Below, piece after piece: positions 17,601-26,767 of a stretch of DNA of 64,000 nucleotides. The stretch covers positions 124,001-188,000 of the forward strand of contig NZ_JBJURJ010000011.1 of assembly GCF_046098205.1 (NCBI RefSeq), read 5' to 3'. The DNA comes from Paenibacillus_AR mesotrionivorans. GTDB lineage: Bacteria; Bacillota; Bacilli; Paenibacillales; NBRC-103111. A program made the position numbers and the translations under genes. Every line of letters begins with the position of its first letter. The stretch's first letter is position 1. The notes below the pieces were generated by a model. The model ran no database searches, was not told the DNA's origin, and saw only the letters and a list, made by a program, of their open reading frames with translations.

Positions 17601-18410
17601 CTACTCTACCTGAGCCAGGATGGCCGCTTTTTTGACGAAGGCGCCTTCCACCTGATGGAGCTGGTTCAACAGCTCCGTCTGGAAGGTTCCGGGACGGTCG
17701 CCGCCGGATACCTTCAGGGCTTCCTCGGCAGCTACGCCATAGTAGGCCAGGGCGGATACCGCCGCCTTGACCAGGTCCTTCTCTACCGCGGCGAAGGCTC
17801 CAATCACAGACGTGAGCAGGCAGCCGGTGCCCGTAACCTTGGTCAGCAGGGCGGTGCCGTTGCTGACCTTCCAGGTGACGCTGCCGTCGCTTACGATATC
17901 GTCGGCGCCGGTCACTACCACCACGCAGCCCAGCTTCCGGGCTGCCTGGCGGGCCAGCTCCACCGCATCCGCTGCGGTATCGCCTCCGTCCACACCCTTG
18001 ATCGTGCCGGATTCGCCGATCACGTTGGCGATCTCTGCGGCATTGCCGCGCAGGATGGACACCTTGACCTCGTCCATCATCTTCCGTGCCGTATCCGTCC
18101 GGTACGGGGTGGCGCCTGCGCCGACGGGGTCAAAAACCACCGGCACGCCATGAGCGTTGGCCGAACGGCCGGCCACATGCATGGCGTGGACCACGGTTTC
18201 ATCCAGGGTGCCCATGTTTAGCACCAGGGCACCGGCGATTTTGGCCATATCAGCCACTTCTTCCTTGGCGTACGCCATAACCGGGGATGCCCCCAGCGCC
18301 AGCAGCCCGTTCGCCGTAAAGTTGGTCACCACCACATTGGTGATGTTGTGGACCAGGGGCTTCTGCTCCCGTACCTTCATCAGGTTTTGCTCCAGCTCAT
18401 GTAATTCCAT
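17601..18410 (-). CDS. thiM: hydroxyethylthiazole kinase
   Basis: Thiamine salvage enzyme that phosphorylates 4-methyl-5-(2-hydroxyethyl)thiazole with ATP. The 269-residue protein matches ThiM from the start (HNITNVVVTNFTANGLLALGASP) to the ribokinase-like anion hole and catalytic cysteine in VTGTGCLLTSVIGAF. The frame runs 26 codons upstream, but ATG 18410 is where ThiM similarity begins, with GGAG/GGCGG upstream. Other salvage genes such as thiE or thiD do not follow; the gene is a single unit behind its own TPP riboswitch. Confidence 0.95.
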   Translation of the reverse strand: MELHELEQNLMKVREQKPLVHNITNVVVTNFTANGLLALGASPVMAYAKEEVADMAKIAGALVLNMGTLDETVVHAMHVAGRSANAHGVPVVFDPVGAGATPYRTDTARKMMDEVKVSILRGNAAEIANVIGESGTIKGVDGGDTAADAVELARQAARKLGCVVVVTGADDIVSDGSVTWKVSNGTALLTKVTGTGCLLTSVIGAFAAVEKDLVKAAVSALAYYGVAAEEALKVSGGDRPGTFQTELLNQLHQVEGAFVKKAAILAQVE

Positions 18411-18463
18411 TTTCCGCCAACTCCTCATTATCGGTAGTCCAGCTAGCCGGACGCGTGAACCGC

Positions 18464-18510
18464 AAAAAAGACGCCTCGCCAATAGCAAAGCGCCTCAAAA
18501 CGGGCAAGCT
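18464..18510 (-). terminator. likely terminator arm of the thiM riboswitch
   Basis: On the minus strand GCTTGCC downstream of the aptamer can pair with GGCGAGGC (one bulge) just ahead of a six-T run at 18464-18469. Position and U-run fit a TPP-controlled terminator; the alternative antiterminator pairing was not worked out. Confidence 0.55.
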
Positions 18511-18595
18511 CCCTACGCTGGCATGATCCAACAGGTTCCAATGGTAAACGGCGGACAGCCGTACTCTCAGCCCGCTCCTGCGGACTCCCATGCTT
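18507..18595 (-). promoter_or_regulatory. TPP riboswitch (THI box)
   Basis: Read on the minus strand, the conserved aptamer blocks are present in order: GGGCTGAGAGTA, then GAACCTGTTGGATCATGCC and AGCGTAGGGAG, spanning about 85 bases. It binds thiamine pyrophosphate and should switch thiM off when thiamine is plentiful. Confidence 0.95.
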
Positions 18596-18666
18596 CATAT
18601 GCAATTACGATCATCTTACCAAGAAGGCCTGTGCTTGGCAATGCGAAGCAGCCGTCTTATACAATC

Positions 18667-18987
18667 CTAGAACTTCACCAGATCCTGACGGATGGGTGTG
18701 AAGGTATCCAGCAGTGCGGAGTCCTCCTCCAGCGCTGTCACCCCGTGTTTGGCATTGCTGGGAATGGCGATGGTTTGACCGGCGGATACTTCCGTTTCCT
18801 TGCCGTCGATACGGAAGGTAAACCGTCCGCGCAAGCAATAGCTCATCTGCTCATGGGGATGGCTGTGCTCGTAGCCTTCCGCCCCCTTGGCAAAACGCAC
18901 CTCCATCATCATCAGGCTGCCCACTGCGTTCAGAATACAACGCTTTACGCCCGGCTCCGCATTTTCCCATACTCCGATATTGCTCAC
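18667..18987 (-). CDS. cupin-domain protein
   Basis: Single-domain cupin of 106 residues. Motif 1 is HSHPHEQMSYCLRGRFTFRIDG, with the metal-binding histidines and glutamate; motif 2 is IPSNAKHGVTALE. GTG 18987 is chosen because AGGAGG stands nine bases upstream; the frame could reach 19047 but has no ribosome site there. Cupins of this size act as sugar or small-molecule binding proteins or as metal-dependent enzymes. Neighbours give no further clue. Confidence 0.85.
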   Translation of the reverse strand: MSNIGVWENAEPGVKRCILNAVGSLMMMEVRFAKGAEGYEHSHPHEQMSYCLRGRFTFRIDGKETEVSAGQTIAIPSNAKHGVTALEEDSALLDTFTPIRQDLVKF

Positions 18988-19094
18988 TTGTACCTGCCTC
19001 CTGTCTATTCTTGCGGCGCACCGCATATCTCTTCTAAGCATACCCATCCTGCCGGGAGATGTCCATAGCTACCCCTTCACCAGGACTCCCCCGG

Positions 19095-19610
19095 TCAGAG
19101 AGGTCTGCTGAGCTTCAGTACCTGCAATAGCGGCACCCGGCCGCTGCCGGATTCATGGAAGAGCCATTGCTCCTGCATGTGGTCGATAAACAGCACCCCG
19201 TCCAGATGATCCACCTCATGCTGGATACAGCGGGCCAAATACCCCTCCGCCTCAATAATGACCGTTTCCCCTTGCCGGTTGAGGGTGCTCACCTTTACCC
19301 GGTTGGCCCGTTTCACGTTGCCGTAGTAGCCGGGGTAGGACAGGCAGCCTTCGGTTCCCATCTGTTCCCCGCTTTGCTCCAGGATAACCGGATTGATCAG
19401 CTCCACCAGACCATCCCCACAGTCCATCACAATGAGTCTGCGCAAAAGACCTACCTGGGGAGCGGCCAAACCCGCCCGGCCGTCAGCCGCATACAGTGTT
19501 TCCGCCAAGTCGTCCAGCATCCGCAGCACCCGGGGCGTCAGCTCCTCCACAGGTTTGGCGGTTTTCCGCAGAATGGGATCGCCAAACGGCAAAACCTCTT
19601 TTACTGCCAT
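19095..19610 (-). CDS. def: peptide deformylase
   Basis: Removes the N-formyl group from nascent proteins. All three signatures are intact: GLAAPQVG (47-54), EGCLSYPG with metal ligand C89, and HEVDH with H131, E132 and H135. The length of 171 residues is usual. Start taken at ATG 19610, seven bases after AAAGGGG; ATG 19616 is too close to that site. It stands alone rather than next to fmt. Position in an accessory region suggests it may be one of two deformylases in the genome. Confidence 0.93.
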   Translation of the reverse strand: MAVKEVLPFGDPILRKTAKPVEELTPRVLRMLDDLAETLYAADGRAGLAAPQVGLLRRLIVMDCGDGLVELINPVILEQSGEQMGTEGCLSYPGYYGNVKRANRVKVSTLNRQGETVIIEAEGYLARCIQHEVDHLDGVLFIDHMQEQWLFHESGSGRVPLLQVLKLSRPL

Positions 19611-19739
19611 CCTCATACCCCTTTCGTTTGCTCCTGCGCCATATCCTCAATTTCCCTTGTGAAATTGTGCCAACTTATTATAATATTGAAATAATTATAA
19701 TCACCAAAATTTATTTTCCAGGCGGAAAGGAGTCTTTTT

Positions 19740-20417
19740 ATGAAGAAAAAGCTTTTGGTCACATTCGGAGGAACCCTGCTTCTTTTGGTTGGTATGGCAG
19801 CAGGCGCTTTAGCCAGTACGCAGCTTCAGGAAATCCGGGCTTACCTGAATGGAGAGCTGAAGGTTAGATTCAATGGAGAAATTGCCGTTTTGAAGGATGC
19901 GGACGGCAACCAGGTTCTTCCCATTACCTACGAGGGCACCACGTATCTGCCTGTCCGGGGAATCGCCAATCTGCTGGAAATACCTGTGAAGTACGATGAG
20001 CAAGCCAAAGAGGTCCTTCTGGGCGAGCTTGCGGAAGGTGTTCCGGTTAACCGGGAGGATTTTAACAACACACTCTATTCCAAGGATCCCGCACATACGC
20101 AATTCGGTGGCAAAGACTATTCTGAGGTGCTGTACAGCGCACCGGACTCCAATATTAAATATACGGCCTTAAGCCCGGCGGGCAAATATACGAAGCTGGT
20201 TCTGCAATTTGCCGCAACAGTCCAGGATGTGGAATCGCTGGAGATCACCGATATTGACAAGAATGCCCTGCTCAAGGAAGTCAAGGGCATTACTCCTTCA
20301 TCAGGCCTCCAGACCATTGAAGTCACGATCACAGGCGTGAAGAATATTTCCATTCAGGTCAAACAGCCCACAGACGGAGGGTTTATCATTCCGCTTACAA
20401 CCTCCTACTATCAATAA
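19740..20417 (+). CDS. secreted stalk-domain protein
   Basis: Exported protein of 225 residues. Residues 1-25 are a signal peptide with KKK followed by a hydrophobic stretch and ALAS. Residues about 30-95 match the stalk or copper-amine-oxidase N-terminal-like domain common in Paenibacillus surface proteins (VLPITYEGTTYLPVRGIANLL). The remaining 130 residues are a predicted beta domain that I cannot name. GGAAAGGAG precedes the start. Probably cell-wall associated; function unknown. Confidence 0.78.
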   Translation: MKKKLLVTFGGTLLLLVGMAAGALASTQLQEIRAYLNGELKVRFNGEIAVLKDADGNQVLPITYEGTTYLPVRGIANLLEIPVKYDEQAKEVLLGELAEGVPVNREDFNNTLYSKDPAHTQFGGKDYSEVLYSAPDSNIKYTALSPAGKYTKLVLQFAATVQDVESLEITDIDKNALLKEVKGITPSSGLQTIEVTITGVKNISIQVKQPTDGGFIIPLTTSYYQ

Positions 20418-20437
20418 CTGTCACCCGATGCAAATGA

Positions 20438-20470
20438 ACGGCTGTCCATTTCCAGGGCAGCCGTTTTTTT
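20438..20470 (+). terminator. rho-independent terminator
   Basis: ACGGCTG and CAGCCGT form the stem, followed by seven T. It closes the stalk-domain gene and overlaps the last codon of the convergent guanylate-kinase-like gene. Confidence 0.85.
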
Positions 20471-21023
20471 AATCCCATGGTTCCGTCAAAGCGCCTCCAA
20501 TAGCCTCGATAAAATATAAGGCCTGGTCCAGACGCTGATCGGGGTTGGGGATTATCAGGTCACACCCGAACAGGAGCGAGACCTCTTCTCCATAACTGGC
20601 TAACCGCCGCTCCTGCTCCAGAGCGGACAGTCCCCGTTCCGCCAGGCGCCGGGCGCATTGGTCTTTTTCCGCGTAGATGCCAACAAGCAGCACCTTGTCC
20701 CCGTAACGCTCCTTTACCTTGCGGGCTCCGAAGGCATCCAGCACCACAGAGTGGGGGGTCACATCCTGAATGGCTGCCGCAACGGATGCCATGGAGGTGC
20801 CGTACATATTCCCCTGGTATTCGGTTGTCTCCAGAAGCTCACCGGAGGCGTACATGGCCTTCAGCTGCTCGGCGCTGCCGAAGTAATACTCTCTTCCATG
20901 GGTTTCCCCCTCCCGGGGAGGGCGGGAGGTCCAGGTGACGATCCGGGGCAGGCCGAGCTTGGCCTGAAGTGTGCTTTTGCCCGCTGCGCTGGGTCCCTGC
21001 AGAACAACTAGCCGATGCGACAT
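20469..21023 (-). CDS. guanylate kinase-like P-loop protein
   Basis: P-loop protein of 184 residues with the guanylate-kinase layout: GPSAAGKST near the start, then the GMP-binding TWTSRPPREGETHGREYYF and a LETTEYQGNMYGTS segment. It differs from housekeeping Gmk in its shortened early region and divergent lid, and a proper gmk usually sits with rpoZ. It may therefore act on another nucleotide or be a paralogue. GAGGCGG precedes the ATG. Confidence 0.75.
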   Translation of the reverse strand: MSHRLVVLQGPSAAGKSTLQAKLGLPRIVTWTSRPPREGETHGREYYFGSAEQLKAMYASGELLETTEYQGNMYGTSMASVAAAIQDVTPHSVVLDAFGARKVKERYGDKVLLVGIYAEKDQCARRLAERGLSALEQERRLASYGEEVSLLFGCDLIIPNPDQRLDQALYFIEAIGGALTEPWD

Positions 21024-21121
21024 GTAACCGCCTCTTTTCCATTCTTATCCCTATATTATACAATAAAAGTACAAAAAAATCGGATATCGTTTTTTTCTCA
21101 TTCGTCAGGAGGGACCAAGGC

Positions 21122-22708
21122 TTGAATTCCGAGACCTTTATCTACATCACACTGATTACCACGTCCGGAGCCTTGAACGCGCTCCTCTTTGTGTATGCCT
21201 TGTCCGACAAAACCCGCTCACAGGCCATGAGGGCATTTGCTGGCGTTACCGCAACGGCAGCCCTCTATTGCTTCGGAGCGGCACTGCAGCTGGCCAGCAC
21301 CACCCTCGCCGCGATTAAGGTTTGGATCAGCGTGGCCTATTTGGGCATGGCGTTTTCACCAGTGTTTCTGCTTATTCTGGTCAGTCGCTATACCGGAGTG
21401 GACAAATGGCTTTCCCGCAAGATAACCGGACTTCTCTTCGTAATCCCCGCCATAACCTGTTTCCTGGTAGCAACCAATGATCTGCATCACCTCTTCTACA
21501 AATCCCTGTATCTGCGGACCGATGCTCCGTCTCCCATGGCGGATATTATCATCGGTCCGTGGTATATCATCCACGGCGCTTATACCTTCGGCAGCATGTT
21601 CCTCGGAGCCTGCCTGCTGGTAGGTCAATGGCGGACGGCCTCCAGAGCATACCGGAAGCAGATTTTCACACTGTTTCTGGGGACGATGCTTCCGATTATC
21701 GCGTCCTTTTTGTATCTGATGGGAGTGATCCCCTACAATATGGACCCGGTTCCCTTTATCTTGATCTTCACAACCTCCTTGTATGTCTGGGCCATCCGGA
21801 CCACGGATTTGTTCCAGGTGGTGCCTATCGCCAGAGGCTACGTGTTCGAAAGCATGCGGGACGGCGTGCTGGTGCTGGATCTCAGTGGGAGGCTGGTGGA
21901 TTATAATCCGGCGGCCCGGCGCATGATTCCACCGCTGGCTCCGGAGCGGATCGGCGAACCGCTGGAAGCCGTCTGGTCAGGGAAAGCAGGCTTGGAGACG
22001 CTGCCTCCGGAAGCCGACCAGCAGGTGAATGCGGAGCAGGTCTGGCGGACCCGATGGCTGCAGGAGGGAGCAGAGGAACGGCATTATGAGGTCCGTTCCC
22101 TGCCGGTGCGGGTAAAGAATGACCGCCGGGTGGGACGGATGCTGATGCTGATCGATGTGACCGAGCATGTCCGCTACGAGGAAAAGCTGCTCCGGCTGGC
22201 CTCGTATGACGGGCTGACGGGCATATATAACCGTGCCCACTTTATGGAGGAAGCCGGGCGGCTGCTGGCAGAGGCGGAGAAAGCCGGCTCCGGCTTATCC
22301 ATGGTTTTGTTCGATGTGGATCACTTTAAAATCATCAACGACCGTTTGGGCCATTCGGCGGGAGACCAGGCTTTGGTCCACCTGGTAGACGTCTGCCGGA
22401 GCCAGCTGCGGGAGGGGGAAATCCTCGGCCGGTACGGCGGCGAGGAATTCGTCCTGTGCCTGCCCGGTATGGAGCTGGCCGAAGCCAGCCGGCGCACGGA
22501 GCAGATCCGGGCGGCCATCGCGAACTCTGCCATGCCGCTGCCCACCGCAGAAAAGCCGCTGCAGCTGACGGCCAGCTTCGGCGTGGCGGAGGCAGACGGC
22601 GCCGCAGGGTTTGAGCTGGAGCCGCTGCTCCAAGCCGCCGACCAGGCTCTCTACCGGGCCAAGGCCGCCGGCCGGAACACCGTCTGCTGCAGCACCGGGA
22701 CGGAATGA
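21122..22708 (+). CDS. 7TM-PAS-GGDEF diguanylate cyclase
   Basis: Membrane sensor of 528 residues that should produce cyclic di-GMP. Residues 1-215 contain seven hydrophobic segments like the 7TM region of some sensor histidine kinases. A PAS-like domain follows (ESMRDGVLVLDLSGRLVDYNPAARR), then GGDEF with YDGLTGIYNRAHF and the active loop GGEEF at 439-443. The position of the inhibitory site reads REGE instead of RxxD, so feedback control is doubtful. The start is TTG 21122, nine bases after GGAGG. It diverges from the guanylate-kinase-like gene. Confidence 0.88.
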   Translation: MNSETFIYITLITTSGALNALLFVYALSDKTRSQAMRAFAGVTATAALYCFGAALQLASTTLAAIKVWISVAYLGMAFSPVFLLILVSRYTGVDKWLSRKITGLLFVIPAITCFLVATNDLHHLFYKSLYLRTDAPSPMADIIIGPWYIIHGAYTFGSMFLGACLLVGQWRTASRAYRKQIFTLFLGTMLPIIASFLYLMGVIPYNMDPVPFILIFTTSLYVWAIRTTDLFQVVPIARGYVFESMRDGVLVLDLSGRLVDYNPAARRMIPPLAPERIGEPLEAVWSGKAGLETLPPEADQQVNAEQVWRTRWLQEGAEERHYEVRSLPVRVKNDRRVGRMLMLIDVTEHVRYEEKLLRLASYDGLTGIYNRAHFMEEAGRLLAEAEKAGSGLSMVLFDVDHFKIINDRLGHSAGDQALVHLVDVCRSQLREGEILGRYGGEEFVLCLPGMELAEASRRTEQIRAAIANSAMPLPTAEKPLQLTASFGVAEADGAAGFELEPLLQAADQALYRAKAAGRNTVCCSTGTE

Positions 22709-22897
22709 CCGGGCGCTGCAGCATTCATGACGGCTCAGTATGCCCGCTGGCATGCCTGGGCCATGTTCATGGAAATATTATACATATTTTACCATTTTTA
22801 CGAGCCGAATATACTGGATTCTTGCCCCTTATGTACACTATCCCTTCGGCTCAGTTCGCAGCCCATTCAGGCTATCGCTATTCCCCTCAAAATATCC

Positions 22898-23218
22898 GTA
22901 ACGGAACTATCCGTCTCTTACAGAGCAAAAACAGGCGAATTCCAAATCTAACGGAACTATCAGACCGTTAGCGCCAAATTACTCACTAAATTTACGAAAA
23001 AACCTCCTGTAAGGGCCGGCCAGTTCCGTTAAAAATTCTGGCGGCCTATTTTCGGCACTTAAGAGCTTCTGAGTTCCGTTAAAGCTCCGGCAGCTTCATT
23101 CCCCCACCCAACCGCCTCTAAGTTTCGTTAAAGCTCCGGCCAACCGCCTCTAAGTTCCGTTTAATCGGGGTTCTGACGATTCCAACTCGAGCACCTCCCC
23201 ACCTCCAAGTTCCGTTAA
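22898..23218. repeat. four-unit palindromic intergenic element A, with extra inverted units
   Basis: Units built on TAACGGAACT begin at 22898 and 22948 (forward) and at 23032 and 23082 (inverted), giving spacings 50, 84 and 50. Three more inverted copies end near 23131, 23163 and 23218 with irregular spacing. The 866-base gap from 22709 to 23574 holds no convincing gene; it contains this element and the repeat near 23.3 kb. Confidence 0.85.
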
Positions 23219-23307
23219 ATTCGACAACCTTATTTCTGCAAACCCAGGCTTCCCGGTTCTATAAGAATATCGCATACAACACCTCCGTTACTGTTCTGCC
23301 GACTGTC

Positions 23308-23334
23308 CTGAGTAGATGGGATAGTGTTCGAACA
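23308..23334 (+). repeat. solo copy of the 27-bp repeat that flanks the 54-kb transposase
   Basis: The sequence CTGAGTAGATGGGATAGTG followed by TTCGAA matches the inverted ends at 54144-54170 and 55632-55658 with only a few differences. A weaker copy begins at 23415 in the same orientation, 107 bp on. No transposase is nearby. Confidence 0.65.
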
Positions 23335-23574
23335 GGGGCATAAGACCGTTATACCGCGGCTTAATTTGGAATATTTTTCCTTATAAAACTATCTCAATCT
23401 GTTCTTTCGCTTTCCTGAGCAGACGGGATCGTATCTGTATATGTATGCAAGTGTGTTATCCGTTCGAATCCACTGCTCCTCCCGCAATAATATCCATACC
23501 GCTGGGTGCAACTTTAGCGAGAAGGAACGCGTCTCACCATTTGTAAGTAAATTCCCAAAGGGGAGAGGATATCC

Positions 23575-25203
23575 CTGTTTCCCACTTCATATAAACTCGG
23601 CATCCGGATCGTCTTGGCCGGTTTCATTCTGGCAGGAGCCAGCATCTTATCTGTACCGGAAAAAACACAAGCCGCTGATCCGCGATTGACTATTACGCTG
23701 CCCTCATTTCCCGTTACGCTAAACGGGCAAACCGTGGATAATCGCAACCGGGAATACCCGCTTATTGTGTACAAGGACATTACCTATGTCCCCATGACCT
23801 GGTACGATTCCCGCTATCTAGGACTGGAAAACCAATGGTCCCCCGATCAAGGGCTAACCGTGCAGCAGAGCAACATTACTGCGTCTTACCACGGCTATGC
23901 GTCCGCTGAAGCAAACACTGCCCGCAGCTACCGGGCGGAGCTGACCGCGGGACCAATTACGGTCAATGGGCAGGCCATCGATAATCGCACCGAGGAGTAC
24001 CCGCTCCTGAGCTTCCGGAACATCACTTATTTTCCGCTGACCTGGCGTTACGCCCATGATGCCTTCGGCTGGGAATATGACTGGAGCGACTCCAGCGGAC
24101 TCTCCATTCGTTCGGCCAACCCCCAGGTCAAGGATGCTGGGCTTCCGGAGTATGCCGCCGGCAATGGGTTCGCCGTCTATAAGGACTATTACTATTTTGC
24201 CGAGACCGATGGGCCGCTGAACCACATCTACCGGAGTCCGGTGTCCAACCCGGAAGCCAGAGAGCACGTATATGAGTATGAATACAGCACCACGTATGGA
24301 CCTAACCCCAGATTAAGCTTTTCTGTGCGGGATGGCAGCCTGTGGCTTTACTATCATATGGGCGGCGCGATTATGGGCAGTGACCATTATGTGAAGCTGA
24401 ATGAAGACGGTACGGCGGAGGTAGGGCCCTCCGGCAAGGTGGATTTTCGCGACTCTCCAATGGGGCGGGTGCTTGTGAATTATTTTGTCGCACCCAGCCC
24501 GCCAAATCTGAAACTGGTTCCCGAAGGCTCTCCGGAGGATGCCGAACCGGTTATTCTGGGCGACCCGTCCATGATCTACGGCTGGGCCATTAACATTTCG
24601 GACAATGGAGCAACGGAGTATGCTACAGGAAATATGCAGGTAGTCGGCACCAATCTGTACACGCACGGTTCGGCATACCCCCTCTCCTCGGAGAACCGTC
24701 GGGAGTCAAAACGGGTATGGAGGATCGATCTGAAAACAAGGAAGCCCACCTTGATATTCCAAGAGTCTATAGACAAATTCAAGGTCACAGCAGATAGGCG
24801 CATCTTGTACGTAAAAACAGCCGATGGCCTGCTTTATGCTTCCGACCTGAATGGGCAGCAGGAAACACTGCTCTCCGGCCAGCACAAGGTGCATGAATTT
24901 GATTCGGTGGGAGGTACGGTGTTTTTCACGGTGCTGGTAGAGGGCTGGATGAATCAGCTTTTTAAAGTAGAGAGGGGTAGGGAGCCGAAGGAGATCAGCG
25001 GAAATTACTTTGCTCCTGTGTACTTCACCCAAGACCGGATTTTGGCGCAAACCCTTGGGAGGCAACTCACTCTGAACGTCTACGACAGCCGCGGAGAAGT
25101 GCAGCTGCGTATGGAGGGAAATGTGGAAGCCCTTTTTACAGATGGGGATCAATTGCTGTTTAAGCTGGAGGGTGAAACATCACTGAAGGCTTTACAATTT
25201 TAG
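23575..25203 (+). CDS. secreted protein with two stalk-like repeats and a DUF5050-like propeller, probable CTG start
   Basis: Exported protein. Two homologous stalk-like repeats (about residues 40-100 and 120-180, each with DNR..EYPL....ITY.P.TW) precede a region of short beta repeats resembling DUF5050. No ATG lies in a suitable place. TTG 23614 has no ribosome site and would leave a signal peptide without basic residues. CTG 23575 is six bases after GGGGAGAGG and restores a normal signal sequence (YKLGIR, then a hydrophobic core), giving 542 residues. CTG initiation is an inference; the domain reading is moderately sure. Confidence 0.7.
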   Translation: MFPTSYKLGIRIVLAGFILAGASILSVPEKTQAADPRLTITLPSFPVTLNGQTVDNRNREYPLIVYKDITYVPMTWYDSRYLGLENQWSPDQGLTVQQSNITASYHGYASAEANTARSYRAELTAGPITVNGQAIDNRTEEYPLLSFRNITYFPLTWRYAHDAFGWEYDWSDSSGLSIRSANPQVKDAGLPEYAAGNGFAVYKDYYYFAETDGPLNHIYRSPVSNPEAREHVYEYEYSTTYGPNPRLSFSVRDGSLWLYYHMGGAIMGSDHYVKLNEDGTAEVGPSGKVDFRDSPMGRVLVNYFVAPSPPNLKLVPEGSPEDAEPVILGDPSMIYGWAINISDNGATEYATGNMQVVGTNLYTHGSAYPLSSENRRESKRVWRIDLKTRKPTLIFQESIDKFKVTADRRILYVKTADGLLYASDLNGQQETLLSGQHKVHEFDSVGGTVFFTVLVEGWMNQLFKVERGREPKEISGNYFAPVYFTQDRILAQTLGRQLTLNVYDSRGEVQLRMEGNVEALFTDGDQLLFKLEGETSLKALQF

Positions 25204-25214
25204 GGTATGGATTT

Positions 25215-25242
25215 TTGCATCATCACCGAGGCGTGGTATGAT
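25215..25242 (+). promoter_or_regulatory. pepT promoter
   Basis: TTGCAT at 25215-25220 and TATGAT at 25237-25242, 16 bp apart, about 48 bases ahead of pepT. Confidence 0.5.
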
Positions 25243-25289
25243 AAAGCCAATAAGGCTTGGCCACCACATTCGAGGGAGTTTGATTTCCG

Positions 25290-26531
25290 ATGAAAAATGA
25301 ACTCATCCAGCGCTTCACCTCCTACGTGAAGTTAGATACTCAATCCAATGAGCATAACGATACCTGCCCCTCTACAGAGGGACAATGGGCATTGGCCCAT
25401 AAGCTGGTAGAGGAACTGAAGCAGATGGGCATGAGCGAGGTTACCGTTGACGAGCATGGCTACGTCATGGCTACTCTGCCTGCCAATACGAGCAAAACCT
25501 CAGTGCCGGTCATCGGCTTTTTGGCCCATATGGATACAGCTCAGGACTACAGCGGTGCTAATGTAAATCCCCAGCTGATCGAAAATTACAACGGCCAGGA
25601 CATTGTGTTGAATGCCTCCAATGGCACCATACTCTCCGTCTCCGCCTATCCGGAGCTGGCCGGGTACAAGGGCCAAACCCTGATTACCACGGACGGCACC
25701 ACCCTCCTGGGTGCAGATGACAAAGCAGGCATCGCCGAAATTATGACGGCTATGGCTTATTTGATCGCCCACCCTGAGGTTCCCCATGGCAAAATCCGGG
25801 TCGCCTTTACACCCGATGAGGAAATCGGCCGCGGCGCCCACAAGTTCAATGTGCCGGCTTTCGGCGCAGCATTTGCCTATACCTTGGACGGCGGGCCCCT
25901 GGGCGAGTTGGAATATGAGAGCTTCAATGCCGCTGCCGCTACCGTGACCTTCAAGGGTGTGGTCGTTCACCCCGGCACAGCCAAGGGCAAAATGGTCAAC
26001 TCCGCCAAGGTTGCCATGGAGTTCAACAGCAGGCTGCCCAAGGAGGAAGCCCCCGAGTTTACAGAGGGGTATGAGGGCTTCTACTACCTGCAATCCATTA
26101 ACGGCACTGTGGACACTACCACCATGCGGTATATGATCCGCGACTTTGACCGGGAGAGCTTCCTGGCCCGTAAGAACCGGATTGTGGAAATCACCCGGGA
26201 GCTGGAAGCCGAATATGGGCCGGGCAGCGTGAAGGTGGAGATTAAGGACCAATATTACAACATGCGGGAGAAAATCGAGCCGGTGAAGGAAATCGTCGAT
26301 GTGGCCCACCAGGCTATGGTCAATCTGGGCATTAAGCCCATCGTGAAGGCCATCCGCGGAGGCACGGACGGCTCCCAGCTGTCCTATATGGGCCTGCCGA
26401 CGCCCAATATTTTTGCGGGCGGGGAGAATTTCCACGGCAAATATGAGTACGTGTCGGTGGATACGATGCTGAAGGCCACCCAGGTCATCGTGGAAATTAC
26501 CCGTCTGTTCGAGGAAAAAGCCGAGGCATAA
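25290..26531 (+). CDS. pepT: peptidase T (aminotripeptidase)
   Basis: Cytoplasmic M20 zinc peptidase that removes the N-terminal residue of tripeptides. The 413-residue length is typical. Metal ligands and catalytic residues are visible: H80 and D82 in LAHMDTA, D143 in GADDKAG, E177-E178 in PDEEIG, D200 in LDGG, and a histidine in GGENFHGKYEY near the end. GAGGG precedes ATG 25290. It is a single gene with its own promoter, followed by a repeat-rich gap. Confidence 0.95.
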   Translation: MKNELIQRFTSYVKLDTQSNEHNDTCPSTEGQWALAHKLVEELKQMGMSEVTVDEHGYVMATLPANTSKTSVPVIGFLAHMDTAQDYSGANVNPQLIENYNGQDIVLNASNGTILSVSAYPELAGYKGQTLITTDGTTLLGADDKAGIAEIMTAMAYLIAHPEVPHGKIRVAFTPDEEIGRGAHKFNVPAFGAAFAYTLDGGPLGELEYESFNAAAATVTFKGVVVHPGTAKGKMVNSAKVAMEFNSRLPKEEAPEFTEGYEGFYYLQSINGTVDTTTMRYMIRDFDRESFLARKNRIVEITRELEAEYGPGSVKVEIKDQYYNMREKIEPVKEIVDVAHQAMVNLGIKPIVKAIRGGTDGSQLSYMGLPTPNIFAGGENFHGKYEYVSVDTMLKATQVIVEITRLFEEKAEA

Positions 26532-26601
26532 AAGTACAGGTTACCGGCAGGCAGATGCCTCAGGGTTCAGCGGGCAGCTGTCCTAAGGCCGGGCGGACAG
26601 T

Positions 26602-26721
26602 GGTCTCCAAGGTCCAGCGGACAGCGGCTCCCAGAGTGCAGCGGACAGTGGACAGTAGTCCCAAGATCAGCGGGCGACGGTCTCCAAAGTCCAGCGGACA
26701 GCGGCTCTCAGAGTGCAGCGG
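26602..26721 (+). repeat. 43-bp direct duplication
   Basis: Segments starting at GGTCTCC 26602 and 26679 are about 43 bp long, nearly identical and 77 bp apart. They sit in a GC-rich stretch after pepT with no convincing coding frame. Confidence 0.7.
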
Positions 26722-26767
26722 TGCCACCAGTTTGGCCGCCGCGAGGCAATTCGCGGGTTGTGAAATT

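Noticed and set aside
22898..23218. Regular spacing near 50 bp suggested a CRISPR array
   Set aside because: Units are only partly conserved, occur in both orientations, recur with the same geometry at three other sites, and no cas gene is present.
23441..23689. 82-codon frame ahead of the secreted stalk-repeat protein
   Set aside because: It overlaps the signal-peptide region of the next gene in another frame and has no ribosome site or protein-like sequence.
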